Assembly: GCA_027924585.1 (NCBI GenBank) | Contig: BSBM01002082.1 | Coordinates: 372,001 to 436,000 of the forward strand | Length of the DNA: 64,000 nt | Reading direction: 5' to 3' | Origin: Larix kaempferi | Taxonomy: Eukaryota > Streptophyta > Pinopsida > Pinales > Pinaceae | In this document: positions 12,234 through 22,374 of the stretch, one piece after another | Layout: each line of letters starts with the position of its first letter | How positions within the stretch are numbered: position 1 is the first letter of the stretch | Made by a program: the position numbers and the translations under genes | Notes under the pieces: generated by a model | The model's database searches: none | What the model was told of the DNA's origin: nothing | Seen by the model: the letters and a program-made list of their open reading frames with translations, nothing else

Positions 12234-12943
12234 TGTTGGAATATTCTCGCCATCATCATCTTGGATTTGCATAAATGCATTCCATGTCGCAATGCATGCA
12301 TCCAGTCAGTAGCAGTGGAGTCTCCTAGCAGCTAGTCCCTATTCTGGCCCCCCTGGAGCTTGTTGTTGGTCATTAGTATCCCTTCTATCCACTCACGCAC
12401 CCTTGTTTTCATCACTAGATTTACAAGTGAGCCTTCCTCGACATATTTAGGATATCTATTAGGAAGTTCCATGATTTAGGGAAACTTGTTCCCTTGATTA
12501 TTCAGTTAACTAATTGTAGCTCTTAGATTGACTGCTACTAAGTGTGGGAGTGCCCTCTTTGACCACTGATGGCTAGTATGCACCCTCCTTGGAGTATCCT
12601 TCCCTATTATTGTGCTCACATGGTTCAATCATGCTCATTTCTACTTCGGTTGACTGATCATTAACCATCGGTGGCCAATAGACCTTATCAGGAGATGGTT
12701 CCAATGCAAACTAAGCCATGAATTGAGGAGAATTCAAACTCTCCTATGGGTAACGAATTCATTCTATGTATTGACATATTTTTCTAGCTTACAGCTGATG
12801 AATGTATCAACAACAGTTTCTCACATCTTTTGAGTTTTATGTGTGAATTTGATCATACTTCTTGTTAATTCTTCTCTGCAATTAACTGAGTGAAATTGTG
12901 AGGTTTGTTCAATATTAGTGATATACCCTTGTGGAATTTCACA
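12234..12943 (+). repeat. 5' LTR of copia C1
   Basis: The repeat begins TGTTGGAATATTC and ends GGAATTTCACA, abutting the primer-binding site. It aligns over its whole length with 15633-16327. Confidence 0.92.
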
Positions 12944-12955
12944 TGGTATCAAAGC
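12944..12955 (+). other. Primer-binding site of C1
   Basis: TGGTATCAAAGC sits directly after the 5' LTR and matches the initiator tRNA-Met type with one change (A for G) relative to C2. Confidence 0.85.
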
Positions 12956-13225
12956 TTCTGAGATATTTTGAAGTTGCAGCAATTTATTGAGCAGTTTTTT
13001 TTTTCAGTAGAGCACCAGAAGCCTCTGGATTTCCATGGCAAATCCTGGTGTTATTTCCTTGAATTCATTGGAGCAATCCTTTGAGGTCTATCCAGGTGTG
13101 AAGGATCCAGATAAAAGTGCCTATTGTCCTAAATCAGTGTTCAGTAGATTCTGTAACATTCCTCCAAACAAATTTCATTGTTTTTGCAGTTTATTCCATC
13201 ATAAGAAGTACATTCAGTAGCTACT

Positions 13226-13880
13226 ATGGATATTTCCTTGATTCCAAAACTCACCTCCTTCAACTACTTCGAATGGAAATTAAAATTAAATATCTTCATG
13301 CTCAACAGAGGTCTCTCCAGAGTGTTACATGGGACTGAGGTTGAACCAAATGGTGCAATGGAGAAAGACAAGTATCTAAACAAACTTGATGAAGCAGTTG
13401 GATTGTTACTCCTCAGCATTTCCATATATCTACTCTTTCATCTCACTGGTATGAAAACTCCTAAGGAGGTTTGGACAAAGCTCGAATCCTTATTTTGGAA
13501 ACATGATGATTTGAGAGGGAATCAATTGGAAAATGTGTTAATCTCGCTAAGCCCCAGTAGTTTCGAATCTATCACATATTTATTCACAAGGTTCAAGAAC
13601 TCGGTTGTGCAGCTAAAACTATGTGGAATTGAGAAGGATTACAAGTAGCTTATCCTTGTTATTCTTTCGAAATTGGGTGCAAACTATTCAATGTTTGTAT
13701 CCACCTTCCAATCAGAAAATATTTCCATTCCCAACTATAAGATACCCACTCTAGATGCATTCATCCTCTCTCTCTCAAAAAGTAGGACAAATTGGTGTAG
13801 ATGGGAGTGATAAAACCAAAAAAGGATCCATCTCTTGTTGCTACAAAAGGGAAGAATGCGAATGGAAAAGGGAAGTAAAA
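13226..13880 (+). pseudogene. Copia gag (C1)
   Basis: The frame opens at an ATG (MDISLIPKLTSFNYFEWK), the usual start of a copia gag with its F-x-x-W-K motif, and runs to a stop at 13648. Homology to C2 gag continues past this stop and through a frameshift to a Lys/Gly-rich tail. The zinc knuckle downstream (~13990-14040) reads C-P-Y-Y..F-H..F, so cysteines have been lost. Gag would package the RNA; this copy is broken. Confidence 0.85.
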
Positions 13881-13944
13881 GGGCAAGCAAAAGAAACATT
13901 ATGAGCAGAAGTCAAGGGAGACTCCTAGACAATCAGAAGGGACC

Positions 13945-14406
13945 TTGAATCCAAAGAGAGGCAAGCAAAACCAGAAAGAGAAGATCAAATGTCCATACTA
14001 TAACATAGGTTTTCATCCTAAAAGTGCTTTCATGAAGAATACTATTGATCTCATGGCCCAACTTCTAGAGAAAAACAACCTCCCAATACCTTCAGGTGCT
14101 AGAAAGAAAGAATTTGATCCTAAATCAGAGGAAAAAGAGAGGTTTCATGCAATCATGGTTGGCACTTTGAATGACTCCTCCTTCATCATAGATTTGGGAG
14201 CATCCAGACACATGTATTTTTGCAAGGATCTGTTCTCTGAATTTGAACCCACTATTGGGCCTTTTATTTTGATGGGAGATGATTCTGAAGTTTCCTTAGA
14301 AGGGATTAGAATGATCAATATGGATCATGGGTACTTCAATTATGTACTCTATGTGCCTAATATTGCAGCTAACCTCCTTTCTGTTTACCAAATGACCCAT
14401 ACATGA
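13945..14406 (+). pseudogene. Copia protease region (C1)
   Basis: After the damaged zinc knuckle the frame contains F-I-I-D-L-G-A-S-R-H-M (~14185-14217). In active copies this is D-S-G-A-S; here the serine is a leucine, while C2 keeps the standard form. It is followed by the conserved VLYVPNIAANLLSV block that ends the protease domain. A stop at 14404 separates it from integrase. Confidence 0.8.
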
Positions 14407-14436
14407 GCTCCCAAGAAGGTCATATTTACTCCTACT

Positions 14437-15435
14437 GTGGTTGAAATACAAGAGATCTCATCTGAGAATATCATTGCACAAGGAATTGTAGATCACCATT
14501 CGAAACTCTATGAGTTTTCTCACTTCTTACCTTACTCAAAACAAAGTGAACTTCTTACTCATGCAAATGAAGTGAGCAGAATTTGGCATGAGAGGTTTGG
14601 GCACCTCAACTACAAGTATTTGCAAGAACTGCACAATTAGAAAATGGTTGAAGGGTTTCCAAACATCAATTTTTTTAAAGGCACCTGTAAAGGTTGCTTG
14701 ATTGGTAAGCATCCGGAGCATAAGTTTGAGAATGGAAAGGAAAAGAGAGCCTCTTCACCTCTTGAGTTGATTCATAGTGACATATCAGGACCTCTTCCCC
14801 ACCTATCTATGAGTAGTTCAAAATACATCTTAACATTCATATATGATTATTCTAGATTCAGTTGGGTATATTTTATTAAGTTCAAATCAAACGTTTTTTG
14901 ATACTTCAAGTTCTTTAAAGATTCTATAGAAAATTTCACTGATAAGAAGATCAAGGTCCTTCGTACTGACAATGGAGGAGAGTATGTGAAGAATTATTTT
15001 CAGTCATTTTGTGCAAATGAGGGTATAGATATGTAGCACAATGTTCCTTACACACCACAGTAGAATGGTGTAGCTGAGAGAAATAACATAACTTTGAAAG
15101 AGATGGAAACTTGCATGCTCGAGTCTAAAGGATTATCTCCTAGAATTTGGGAAAAAGCTCTCAACTGTGTTGCTTACCTCCAGAATAGAGTTCCTCACAA
15201 AGGGATACAAGGTAAAAATCCTTTTGAAGCATGGATGGGATACAAACCAGATGTATCTCATCTGAGAGTCTTTGAATCCAAATCTTGGGAAAGGATTCCA
15301 TCCGAGAAGAGGAGAGCCTTAGAGCCACAAAGAAAAGAGTGCATATTGGTTGGTTATGCACTGAGTGCAAAGGCCTACAAACTGCTAGATCTATATACCA
15401 TGCATACATTTCTTAAGAGAAGATCTATCACTTAA
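14437..15435 (+). pseudogene. Copia integrase (C1), truncated at RT junction
   Basis: The GAG-pre-integrase segment (W-H-E-R-F-G-H-L-N) and C-x2-C-x-I-G-K form the zinc domain. The catalytic core follows: HSDISGPLP, LRTDNGGEY (D retained) and NGVAERNN with the final glutamate. In-frame stops occur at 14638, near 14899, 15034 and 15061. At about 15415-15440 the frame jumps straight to the last codons of RNase H (SLLG..DTLVD), so roughly 1.8 kb that C2 still has is absent. Confidence 0.85.
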
Positions 15436-15623
15436 CTTTGATCCCTTCTTGGGGTGAGTGATACCTTGGTTGATTAGCTTTTTACAATCTATCTTGAGGG
15501 GGGTTTTGCTCCCACTGGGTTTTCCCTCTTTTCTCACATTTTATTTAGAGTGTTGTACAGGGTGACCTTTGGTCTCAATAACCATGGCCCTATTTTTTCA
15601 GTTATTTCCTCATAGTCTAGTTT

Positions 15624-15632
15624 AAGGGGGGG
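15624..15632 (+). other. Polypurine tract of C1
   Basis: AAGGGGGGG lies directly before the 3' LTR. Confidence 0.8.
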
Positions 15633-16327
15633 TGTTGGAATATTATCACCATTATCATCTTGGATTTGCATGCATTCCATGCATCTAGTCAACAGTAGTG
15701 GAGTCTCCTAGCACCTAATCCCTATTCTAGCCCCCCTGGAGCTTGTTTCTGGTCATTATTATCCCTCCTAGCTACTCATGCATCCTTGTTTTCATAACTG
15801 GAGTTACAAGTGCGCCCTCCTCCATAGATTTAGGAGATCTATCAGTCAGTTCCATGATTTAGGGAACCTTGTTCCCTTGATTATTCAATTAAGTGACTGT
15901 AGCTCTTAGATTGACTGCTACTGAGTGTGGGAGTTCCCCCTTTGACCACTGATAGCTAGTATGCTCCCTCCTTGGATTCTCATTCCCTATTATTGTGCTC
16001 ACATGGTTCAGTCATGCTCATTTCTACTCCGGTTGACTGATCATTAACCATCGATGGCCACTAGACCTTATCCGGAGATGGTTCCAATGCAAAGTAAGCC
16101 ATGACTTGAGGAGAATTCAAACTGTCCTATGGGTAACGAATTCATTCTATGTATTGACATATTTTTTCTAGCTTACAGCTGATGAATGTATCAACAACAG
16201 TTTCTCACATCTTTTGAGTTTTATGTGTGAATTTGATCATACTTCTTGTTAATTCTTCTCTGCAATTAACTGAGTGAAATTGTGAGGTTTGTTCAAGCTT
16301 AGTGATATACCCCTGTGGAATTTCACA
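15633..16327 (+). repeat. 3' LTR of copia C1
   Basis: The repeat starts TGTTGGAATATTATC and ends GGAATTTCACA; 695 bp against 710 bp for the 5' copy. Confidence 0.92.
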
Positions 16328-16818
16328 CCTTCACCAAGTGGGGAGTTGATTATATGACTTGCAACCCAGTCTCTGGAGGGGGGCATCAATACATTATCAT
16401 TGTCGTCACCTACTTTACTAAGTGGGAGGAGGCAATGTCGACTGTGAAAGCGGATGGTGAAACTACAACCTATTTCGTTATCAATTAGATCATTGCCAAG
16501 TTTGACATCCTTAAAGAGATAGTCACCGACCATGGTAGACATTTTCAAAACCACATGATGACATATTTGAATACTATGTCAGGTTTTAGATAGGAGAACT
16601 CATCTCCTTTCTATCTGCGGGCGAATGGACATGTTGAAGCCATTAACAAGACTTTAAAAACCATTCTTCAATGCACCGTCAATGCTAGTAGGTCAAAATG
16701 GAACATTATGTTGTATCTGGCTCTTTGGGCATATCGTTCTAATGTCAAGATTGCTACTGGTTTCTCACCATTCCAACTTGTTCATGGGTTGGAGGTAGTC
16801 ACACCTATTGAATGCGAA
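16328..16818 (+). pseudogene. Integrase catalytic core of element B, cut by E1
   Basis: Coding sequence of B resumes after C1 with TKWGVDYM (first catalytic Asp), then VTDHGRHF (second Asp, ~16520) and RANGHVEAINK (Glu, ~16620), followed by LALWAYR and GFSPFQLVHGLE. Stops are at ~16486 and ~16590. The frame ends abruptly at T-P-I-E-C-E, where the E1 unit starts. The integrase C-terminus and B's 3' LTR were not found beyond the E/G complex. Confidence 0.85.
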
Positions 16819-16975
16819 GGGGCCCCTCCTTTATTTTTAATAGAAAGAAAGTCTTCCTAAAATCAGAGACATCAGAACCTTTCCTTACTTAGCTTTTCTT
16901 GAGAAAACCTTTTGCTTGTTTCTTTGAGTTTGATTTTATTGTTTTGGCCTAATCAAAACTCATGACTATAAGCTA

Positions 16976-17440
16976 CAATGGCAGAAGAACTCATCCAACT
17001 CTTCCGCAACGGCGGGGAATTTTGGCTAAGTCAAAATATCAACGGAAGAACTCACCAAGTCCTTCCACAACAGCAAAAGAACTCAGAAAACTTTTCCGCA
17101 ACAGTGGATCACTTCGCTTAGGTTTTGAAGATTCACTTTTTCAGATAAAATCACTGAGTTTCGCTACAACAGGCGGAAGGTTTGATTGAGACTTTAACTT
17201 CACCATTTCGGGTGATTTGTGCCAGCTCTTCCGCATCCTTTTCCACCAACTTTCCCGCAATGTCAGAAGAACTCAGCCAATCTTCCCGCAACGACGGGTA
17301 GAATCAACTAAGTCGTTCAATTCACAGCTTAACGCCTTTCTTGCGGTGAAGTGCATAGCTCCAATTTTTGGAAGAACTCGGCTAACTTTCCTGCAACGAC
17401 GGCTTAAACTCGCGAGTTCTCGCCGAAACGTTCGAAGATG
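16976..17440 (+). repeat. Degenerate direct repeats in the upstream part of E1
   Basis: Blocks of the type GGAAGAACTC followed ~10-20 bases later by TTCCGCAACGGCG recur about five times (e.g. 16980, 17041, 17264, 17369). E2 has the same array at 30080-30470. Such repeats in the upstream part of an LTR commonly hold transcription-factor sites, but that is inference. Confidence 0.6.
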
Positions 17441-17571
17441 TTAGCCCAATATTTCTGGTTTTAATGGTAACACTTAATGCCGAATGTGCCGATTTGACCC
17501 TGTCCGTACACCCAATAACCCCATTTAAATTCTTACAACCACCCTATTAATGGCTCGCACACGTCAAATTC

Positions 17572-17580
17572 CTATAAGTA
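17572..17580 (+). promoter_or_regulatory. TATA-like box upstream of the E1 ORF
   Basis: CTATAAGTA lies ~650 bp before the ATG at 18225 and is conserved in E2 at 30641-30649. Plant TATA boxes often read TATAA[A/G]. The start point is predicted about 30 bases downstream; this has not been shown. Confidence 0.4.
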
Positions 17581-18224
17581 GGGTTTAAACCCCATTAAGT
17601 TTCATTGTTTCAATTGGTTTGAGGCTTGTGTCCATTTTCCGTTTAAGACTACAAGCACCTGCTCCAGGATTTCCGGCTTCGCAACAACATTATCACCTCC
17701 ATACATGATCAAGTTCTACCAGGTTGGTACCTTTCAAGCCCTGTATGCTAGATTACAGTGGTTAGTTCTTTTTATTTTAATATAAGAGCCGTAGTCGTGG
17801 TTCTGTTTGTTGTATCCAAGCCCATTTTAACTTTGCAGTGTTATTTAGTCCTATTATAGCCGAGGCCGACTCACACCCCTATCCAGCTAAACACATGCAA
17901 ACCTAGTTTCATGAGAACATAGAATTTTAAAGTTTTAGAGCCGTAATCACCCGTCACACAATCGTTAACCCGCGACATGCTCCTACACTGTTTCGGACAT
18001 CTTTAGCATTGTGAAATTGATGTCAGTCCCGTCTACCCTTGCGAAAAGGACGTTGGTGCTCCTACCCTACTACATTTTGTTATCATGAGAACGCATTAAT
18101 ATTTTGTTCACTGTTATATCTTTAAAGACACTCATTATATTCAGAATGTTAGTCTAGTAAATTTTTTGCGTTATGAAAGTATCTTATATTCGTATGAATG
18201 ATTTCTGACAGGTTCTAAGCCAAA

Positions 18225-21200
18225 ATGCCTAAAGGTGGAAAAAGAAAGTCTAAGGCGACCGAGCCAACATCAGCTGACATGCGAATAGAAACTCTATTCG
18301 AAGACACGAACTGCACTACAGGTGTGCCTCCAGAATTCAAATGGGGAGACATATATCGTATGATAAGAGACCAGGACATCCCTGAGGCATTTCTTGAGGA
18401 AGAATACCTATACCGAAACATCAGGACCTCCTACATATCCAAAGCAGTCACAAGCCCAGAGCTCTTCCCATGCTCAGAAGTAATTGGATGCATCCTACGG
18501 CATGCGAATGTTGAAACAAGAGTTATTTCAAACAGTAAGGGGGAATATTTTGCACCTTGTCATCCATCCTATATTCTAGTGGCTTATAAGTTTCCTCGGC
18601 CACAGCAGTGGCTTAATGATGAATGGCTAGGACAGATCAAGATGGATAATCTGGAGAAGGCTAGGAAGTTGCTAATCTCGGGCAAATAGATCAGAAAGAA
18701 GGATAGTGAGGAGTACGAGGTTCAGAATATGAGGCCTCCTTTTAGAATGATCGCTCTCATGCTGAGCAGAATATTTGGTAGGCCCGATGGGACTGTCTAT
18801 ATGCTCCACTGGGTCCCTATCATTCAATATGTAGCATTCAGAGGAACAATTTTTAATTGGGAAGATATGCTCTCAGAAATCCTGTCATCAACCATAATTG
18901 TTGCACAAGAAGGGTTAGTGGCAAAGAAGGAAGAATTCTACATGTCATCCTACTTGATAGACTGTATTTTGGTGAAGCATCCCTTTCCAAAGCTAGGATG
19001 CATCTGGAACCAGGCAGATACCCCAGTATACACCGCGTACAAGATCTTTTGGGCTCAAAATTATAGATGGCACTACAAGGTCATTTCTGAGGATTTTATC
19101 ATACCTTTATATGAGTTAATGTTCAATGAAGAACCGAGTTGTTTATCTAAGAAAGCCATGGAAGTCTTAGAGAAATATGGTGACTTCTATTTTTCACCAG
19201 AAGGCACCTACATAAGAATGTACGGAGGCTCCAAATCCCCGTATATCCTACCTAGGTATGCTACTGACTACATAGTCCACAAGGAGGCAGTGAGACAGGT
19301 TTTCATTGATGGAGTCAGTAGTACATTGTATAAGGAAAAGAAGGCCTCTTTCATGCCTTTACTTTTTTATGTTGGGGCAGGAATTACAAGAGTAGAAGAA
19401 TTTATCACAGAACTGAGGGAATTTCACTTTGGGGAAAGGATTTTTCAGAGGAACGATCGACGAGGCAAAGCTGCACAACATTGAAAGGAGATTCATGCTA
19501 ACTTTGAATACGCTCACTATTATGATGAAGATGAAGAACTATATAGAGGGGTCAATAACATGACCGAACTATGGATTTTCCAACCCAATAAGGGTGGAGC
19601 CAGTTCTAGCTCTACTGTTTCCAAAGAAGCAGAACAGTGGCAAGCAAAAGAAACCTCAGGAGCTACTGAAGCTCTCTCTAGAGAAGAGAAAAGGCTCAAG
19701 AAGCAAGCCAAAAAAATCCAAAAGGAAGTTGAGGAAAGAACCAATAGAGAAGAAGAAGAAGCTCTAGGAGTCCAAGCAACAGAAGAAGAAGCTCTAAGAG
19801 TCCAAGAGGAAGAGAGAATCATATTGTAAGGGATCGCCAACAGGAAGAAGATGAGAGACTTAGAAAGGTTGAGGAAGAAGAAGCGCAAAGAAAAGCGAAA
19901 GAGGAACAGAAAGACAAAGAAGATGCTGACCCAAAGAGCCCAAACATACAAGACTTGGATATAAATATCCCCGTAAGAGACCTCCCACTTGTCCCTTTTA
20001 GGCCATCAAAAGTTAGTACAGTATCCCAATGGGAAAGATTTTCTTACAACAAGAAGAGAAAATCCATTGTTAAGGAGATAGTGACCAAAATGAAGAGACC
20101 TTTTCAGCCAGATGTAGTCACCAAACCTGAAACCACAGTCATGCGAGGTACTCAGCATGCACACAAACTCGTGGCATCTATTTTTGTAGCTTATGTTCAA
20201 GCAACCGCAAACAATGTCAACATATTAGCAGACAAGTTAGAATTACAAAAGAAGAGAACCCACCATTTGCAGGAAACCCTGGTCAAAGAACAGAATTATT
20301 CAAATTTGATGGTGGAGAAATGTGACACCCTTGTGTCAAAGAAGGGAGAACTAAATAGCAAATTTCACCACCTATAAACTGAAAAGAGAGCCTTGGTCAT
20401 ACAAATGAGGGCCCTAGAAGCAGAAAAGCAGGGTCTTGAAAGTAGGAACCTACAGCTGGAGTCCGAGAAATTTGATACCACTCAACAAATCGATGACTTA
20501 AAGGAGAACATAGAGAAGTTGGAAGAAAGCAAGGAATTGCTAGAACAACAATTAGAACTCGCAACTAGCAAATTTGGTGATCTGGTTCCCTTTCATGAAC
20601 AAGCTTGCGAAATACTGAAGAAGATACATGGGATTCAAGAGCTCATAACGGAGGAAGTCTGCAAGTTAAAGGGAGTGGTGGCAAGAATCAAAGAAATAAA
20701 TGTTGAAGCCACTAGGCATAGGAGAAAATATGTTTGCATTAGTGAGGACATTAAGAGGCAAATGGAATGGAGAGAAGGTAAGTCAGGATTCCCAAAAAGC
20801 CTCCCTCTTAAATCCATCTCTAATTTCAAAGAAGATATCCGCCTCTTGGGGTTTTGCAAGGATTTTGGAGTGAAGCTAAATGAATTGGCCATGGTCACTA
20901 TTGAATAGTGTGGGAATTTGTATTTTAAGATACGAACCACCCAAGAGAATTGCCAGATGATAATGCCCTAGACTATAGAAGAGTTTCCAGACAAAGTCCA
21001 ACGTTTGTCTAATCTAAGGGATGGGCTAAGTGCTGAAATAGATTATGTAAGAAAAGTGGATGCTTTTACCGCTGAAGACCTTTACCATTGGATTGGCCAG
21101 GATTCTATTCACGCACATATTATGAAAGAAAGCCTCCAGGCTACAGTAGCAGAAGTCGTTGATCTTGAAGAAGAGCTTGACAAGCATGAAGTTTCTCTGA

Positions 21201-21433
21201 AAACTATGCTCCCTCTTGATGCAAACAATGTCATAAAAGAAACTAGTCTCTGGGTGAGACATATAGCAGAAGCAGACAGGGAACTAATAGCATAAGCACA
21301 ACAAGTATCAGTAGGAGAAGCAGGGTCATCAGCTTCAGTGGAATTACCAGCAGCACCAGTGGCACAAGTTCCAACAGGAGTACCAGCTATAGCAGAAGCG
21401 CCCGAGTTAGCGAAGGTGCCAGCTCAGAAATGA
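18225..21433 (+). pseudogene. E1-encoded ~1,070-codon coiled-coil protein, unknown function
   Basis: The frame opens MPKGGKRKSK with a basic N-terminus. Residues ~1-420 form a globular region rich in Trp, Tyr and Phe (motifs QWLNDEWLGQIKMD, FRMIALMLSRIFGRPDG, YMLHWVPIIQYVAFRG, FYFSPEGTYIRMYGG). Then come a charged Glu/Lys/Arg stretch, a second conserved block (DINIPVRDLPLVPF..PSK, SQWERFSYNKKRKS), a long coiled coil (heptad-like Leu/Glu/Lys, ~residues 680-800) and an Ala/Pro-rich tail. Stops occur at 18687, 19482, 19827, 20375, 20906, ~20970 and 21293, with a one-base frameshift near 19850. It lacks gag, protease, RT and integrase motifs. The N-terminal half resembles uncharacterised plant repeat proteins of the plant-mobile-domain type, but I cannot name a family. 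Confidence 0.65.
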
Positions 21434-21647
21434 TCCACCTTTTGCTTTATCTATTGATTTATAGCTAGCACGCTCTCTTTCGGACTTTGTATATTTTAAT
21501 TATTAAAGTGACATTTGGATATCTTTCCCGTCCATTTTGTAATATTGCCGAGCTTTTATTCTTTTTGTAAATTGGACACTACAAGACAAATTAAAAGAAT
21601 ATGGAGAGTTAGGGTATAGGTGGCAACTCTTGGAGCATTTTGTAAAG

Positions 21648-21657
21648 TTATATATAG
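21648..21657 (+). promoter_or_regulatory. Second TATA-like box, between the E1 ORF and gag
   Basis: TTATATATAG is conserved in E2 (34734-34743) and lies ~690 bp before the end of the unit. If E1 is an LTR, this is the best candidate for the gag-pol promoter, which would put the whole long ORF inside U3. Functional use is inference. Confidence 0.4.
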
Positions 21658-22342
21658 ATGATTAGAGAGGAATAAGGGGACTTTTGGCAGGTGAAAGGAC
21701 ACTCTTCTTGTGTATGTGAACTATTTCTGCTACATGAATAAGAAAACCATTTTGGCCTGTGGAAGCCGGCACAACATTTTGCTTGGGATTATGTTGGATA
21801 ATTGTTGAACTATTTCTGCATCTTTCGCGCATTTCCTGTGAGATCTTTCCTAGCTATTGTGAATTAATTCTCTGCTATGAATTATTTCCTTCCTTTTGCA
21901 GAATTTCTATGTTAATGAGCGATGAAATGTTTTAATTAAATCAGAGCTATCTTTGATATCTTCTATTTTCTGCTGGAAATGCATCTTCATGATTAGATAG
22001 CTATCTGTGAGATCTTTAGATGTTTCTTTCAGTTTATTTCTCATACTTTTAGTTTGCTCCTTGCAAGGATAGATTAAATTTGTTTAAATTAGTTTTAGAT
22101 TAGATTTGTGTTAATTGCATGCACTTAGATTAATGCATTTGCATATCATCTTTTTATAAAATACATAAACAGTGGATCGGGCCGCAACCAGTACAAAGAA
22201 TACAAATCTTTACAATCTTACACAATAGCCGGAACCATCAACCGAACGGATTCCCCACACCAAATGGTGAGCGATCTAATTGGGCTTGCTTACCGGGGAG
22301 AATCCCTTGCTAATTGATGCTACGTTTTTCAAGGCATCAACA

Positions 22343-22370
22343 ATTTTTGGTGCTAGAAGGAGGGCCACCA
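22343..22370 (+). other. Leader/primer-site region of element G
   Basis: Directly after CATCAACA the sequence reads ATTTTTGGTGCTAGAAGG then AGGGCCACC. Leaders of this TTTTTGGNGC type typically follow 5' LTRs of Tat/Ogre-like elements. The tRNA used was not determined. Confidence 0.55.
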
Positions 22371-22374
22371 TTGC

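Larger units (their letters stand above)
12234..16327 (+). mobile_element. Ty1/copia retrotransposon C1 with internal deletion
   Basis: LTRs of 710 and 695 bp (TGTTGG...CACA) enclose a 2.7 kb interior with a tRNA-Met primer site and a G-rich purine tract. The flanks CCTTT (12229-12233) and CCTTC (16328-16332) form a 5-bp duplication with one difference, and host element B's integrase frame resumes right after it. Gag, protease and integrase are present but reverse transcriptase and almost all of RNase H are missing. Same family as C2 at 48907-54668. Confidence 0.93.
16818..22342 (+). repeat. E1: probable 5' LTR of element G, carrying a long ORF
   Basis: It begins at the break in B's integrase and ends CATCAACA before the leader ATTTTTGGTGCTAGAAGGAG. 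It aligns with 29917-35188 over its whole available length, and its last ~490 bp also match 39338-39822. From left to right it holds a 1.4 kb upstream region with repeated GGAAGAACTC blocks, a TATA-like box, the long frame 18225-21433, a second TATA-like box and a ~650-bp tail. Confidence 0.65.

Noticed and set aside
12944-12955. TGGTATC[A/G]AGC-type motifs as tRNA genes
   Set aside because: They match only the 3' end of initiator tRNA-Met and sit next to LTRs, so they are primer-binding sites; no cloverleaf surrounds them.
18225-21433. E protein as a host gene
   Set aside because: Two broken copies occur within 13 kb inside repeat units of identical layout, so it is carried by a mobile repeat even if its origin was a host gene.
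21880-21905. A 3' splice-site-like sequence (TTTCCTTCCTTTTGCAG) in the E tail, also in E2 and E3
   Set aside because: No convincing donor or coding exon pair could be matched, so an intron is not supported from sequence alone.
21858-22342. Only the last ~490 bp of E1 taken as a short LTR of G, paired with 39338-39822
   Set aside because: In both E1 and E2 this tail is continuous with the long ORF unit, and the right copy is not flanked by a matching duplication; the longer unit explains the data better, though not conclusively.
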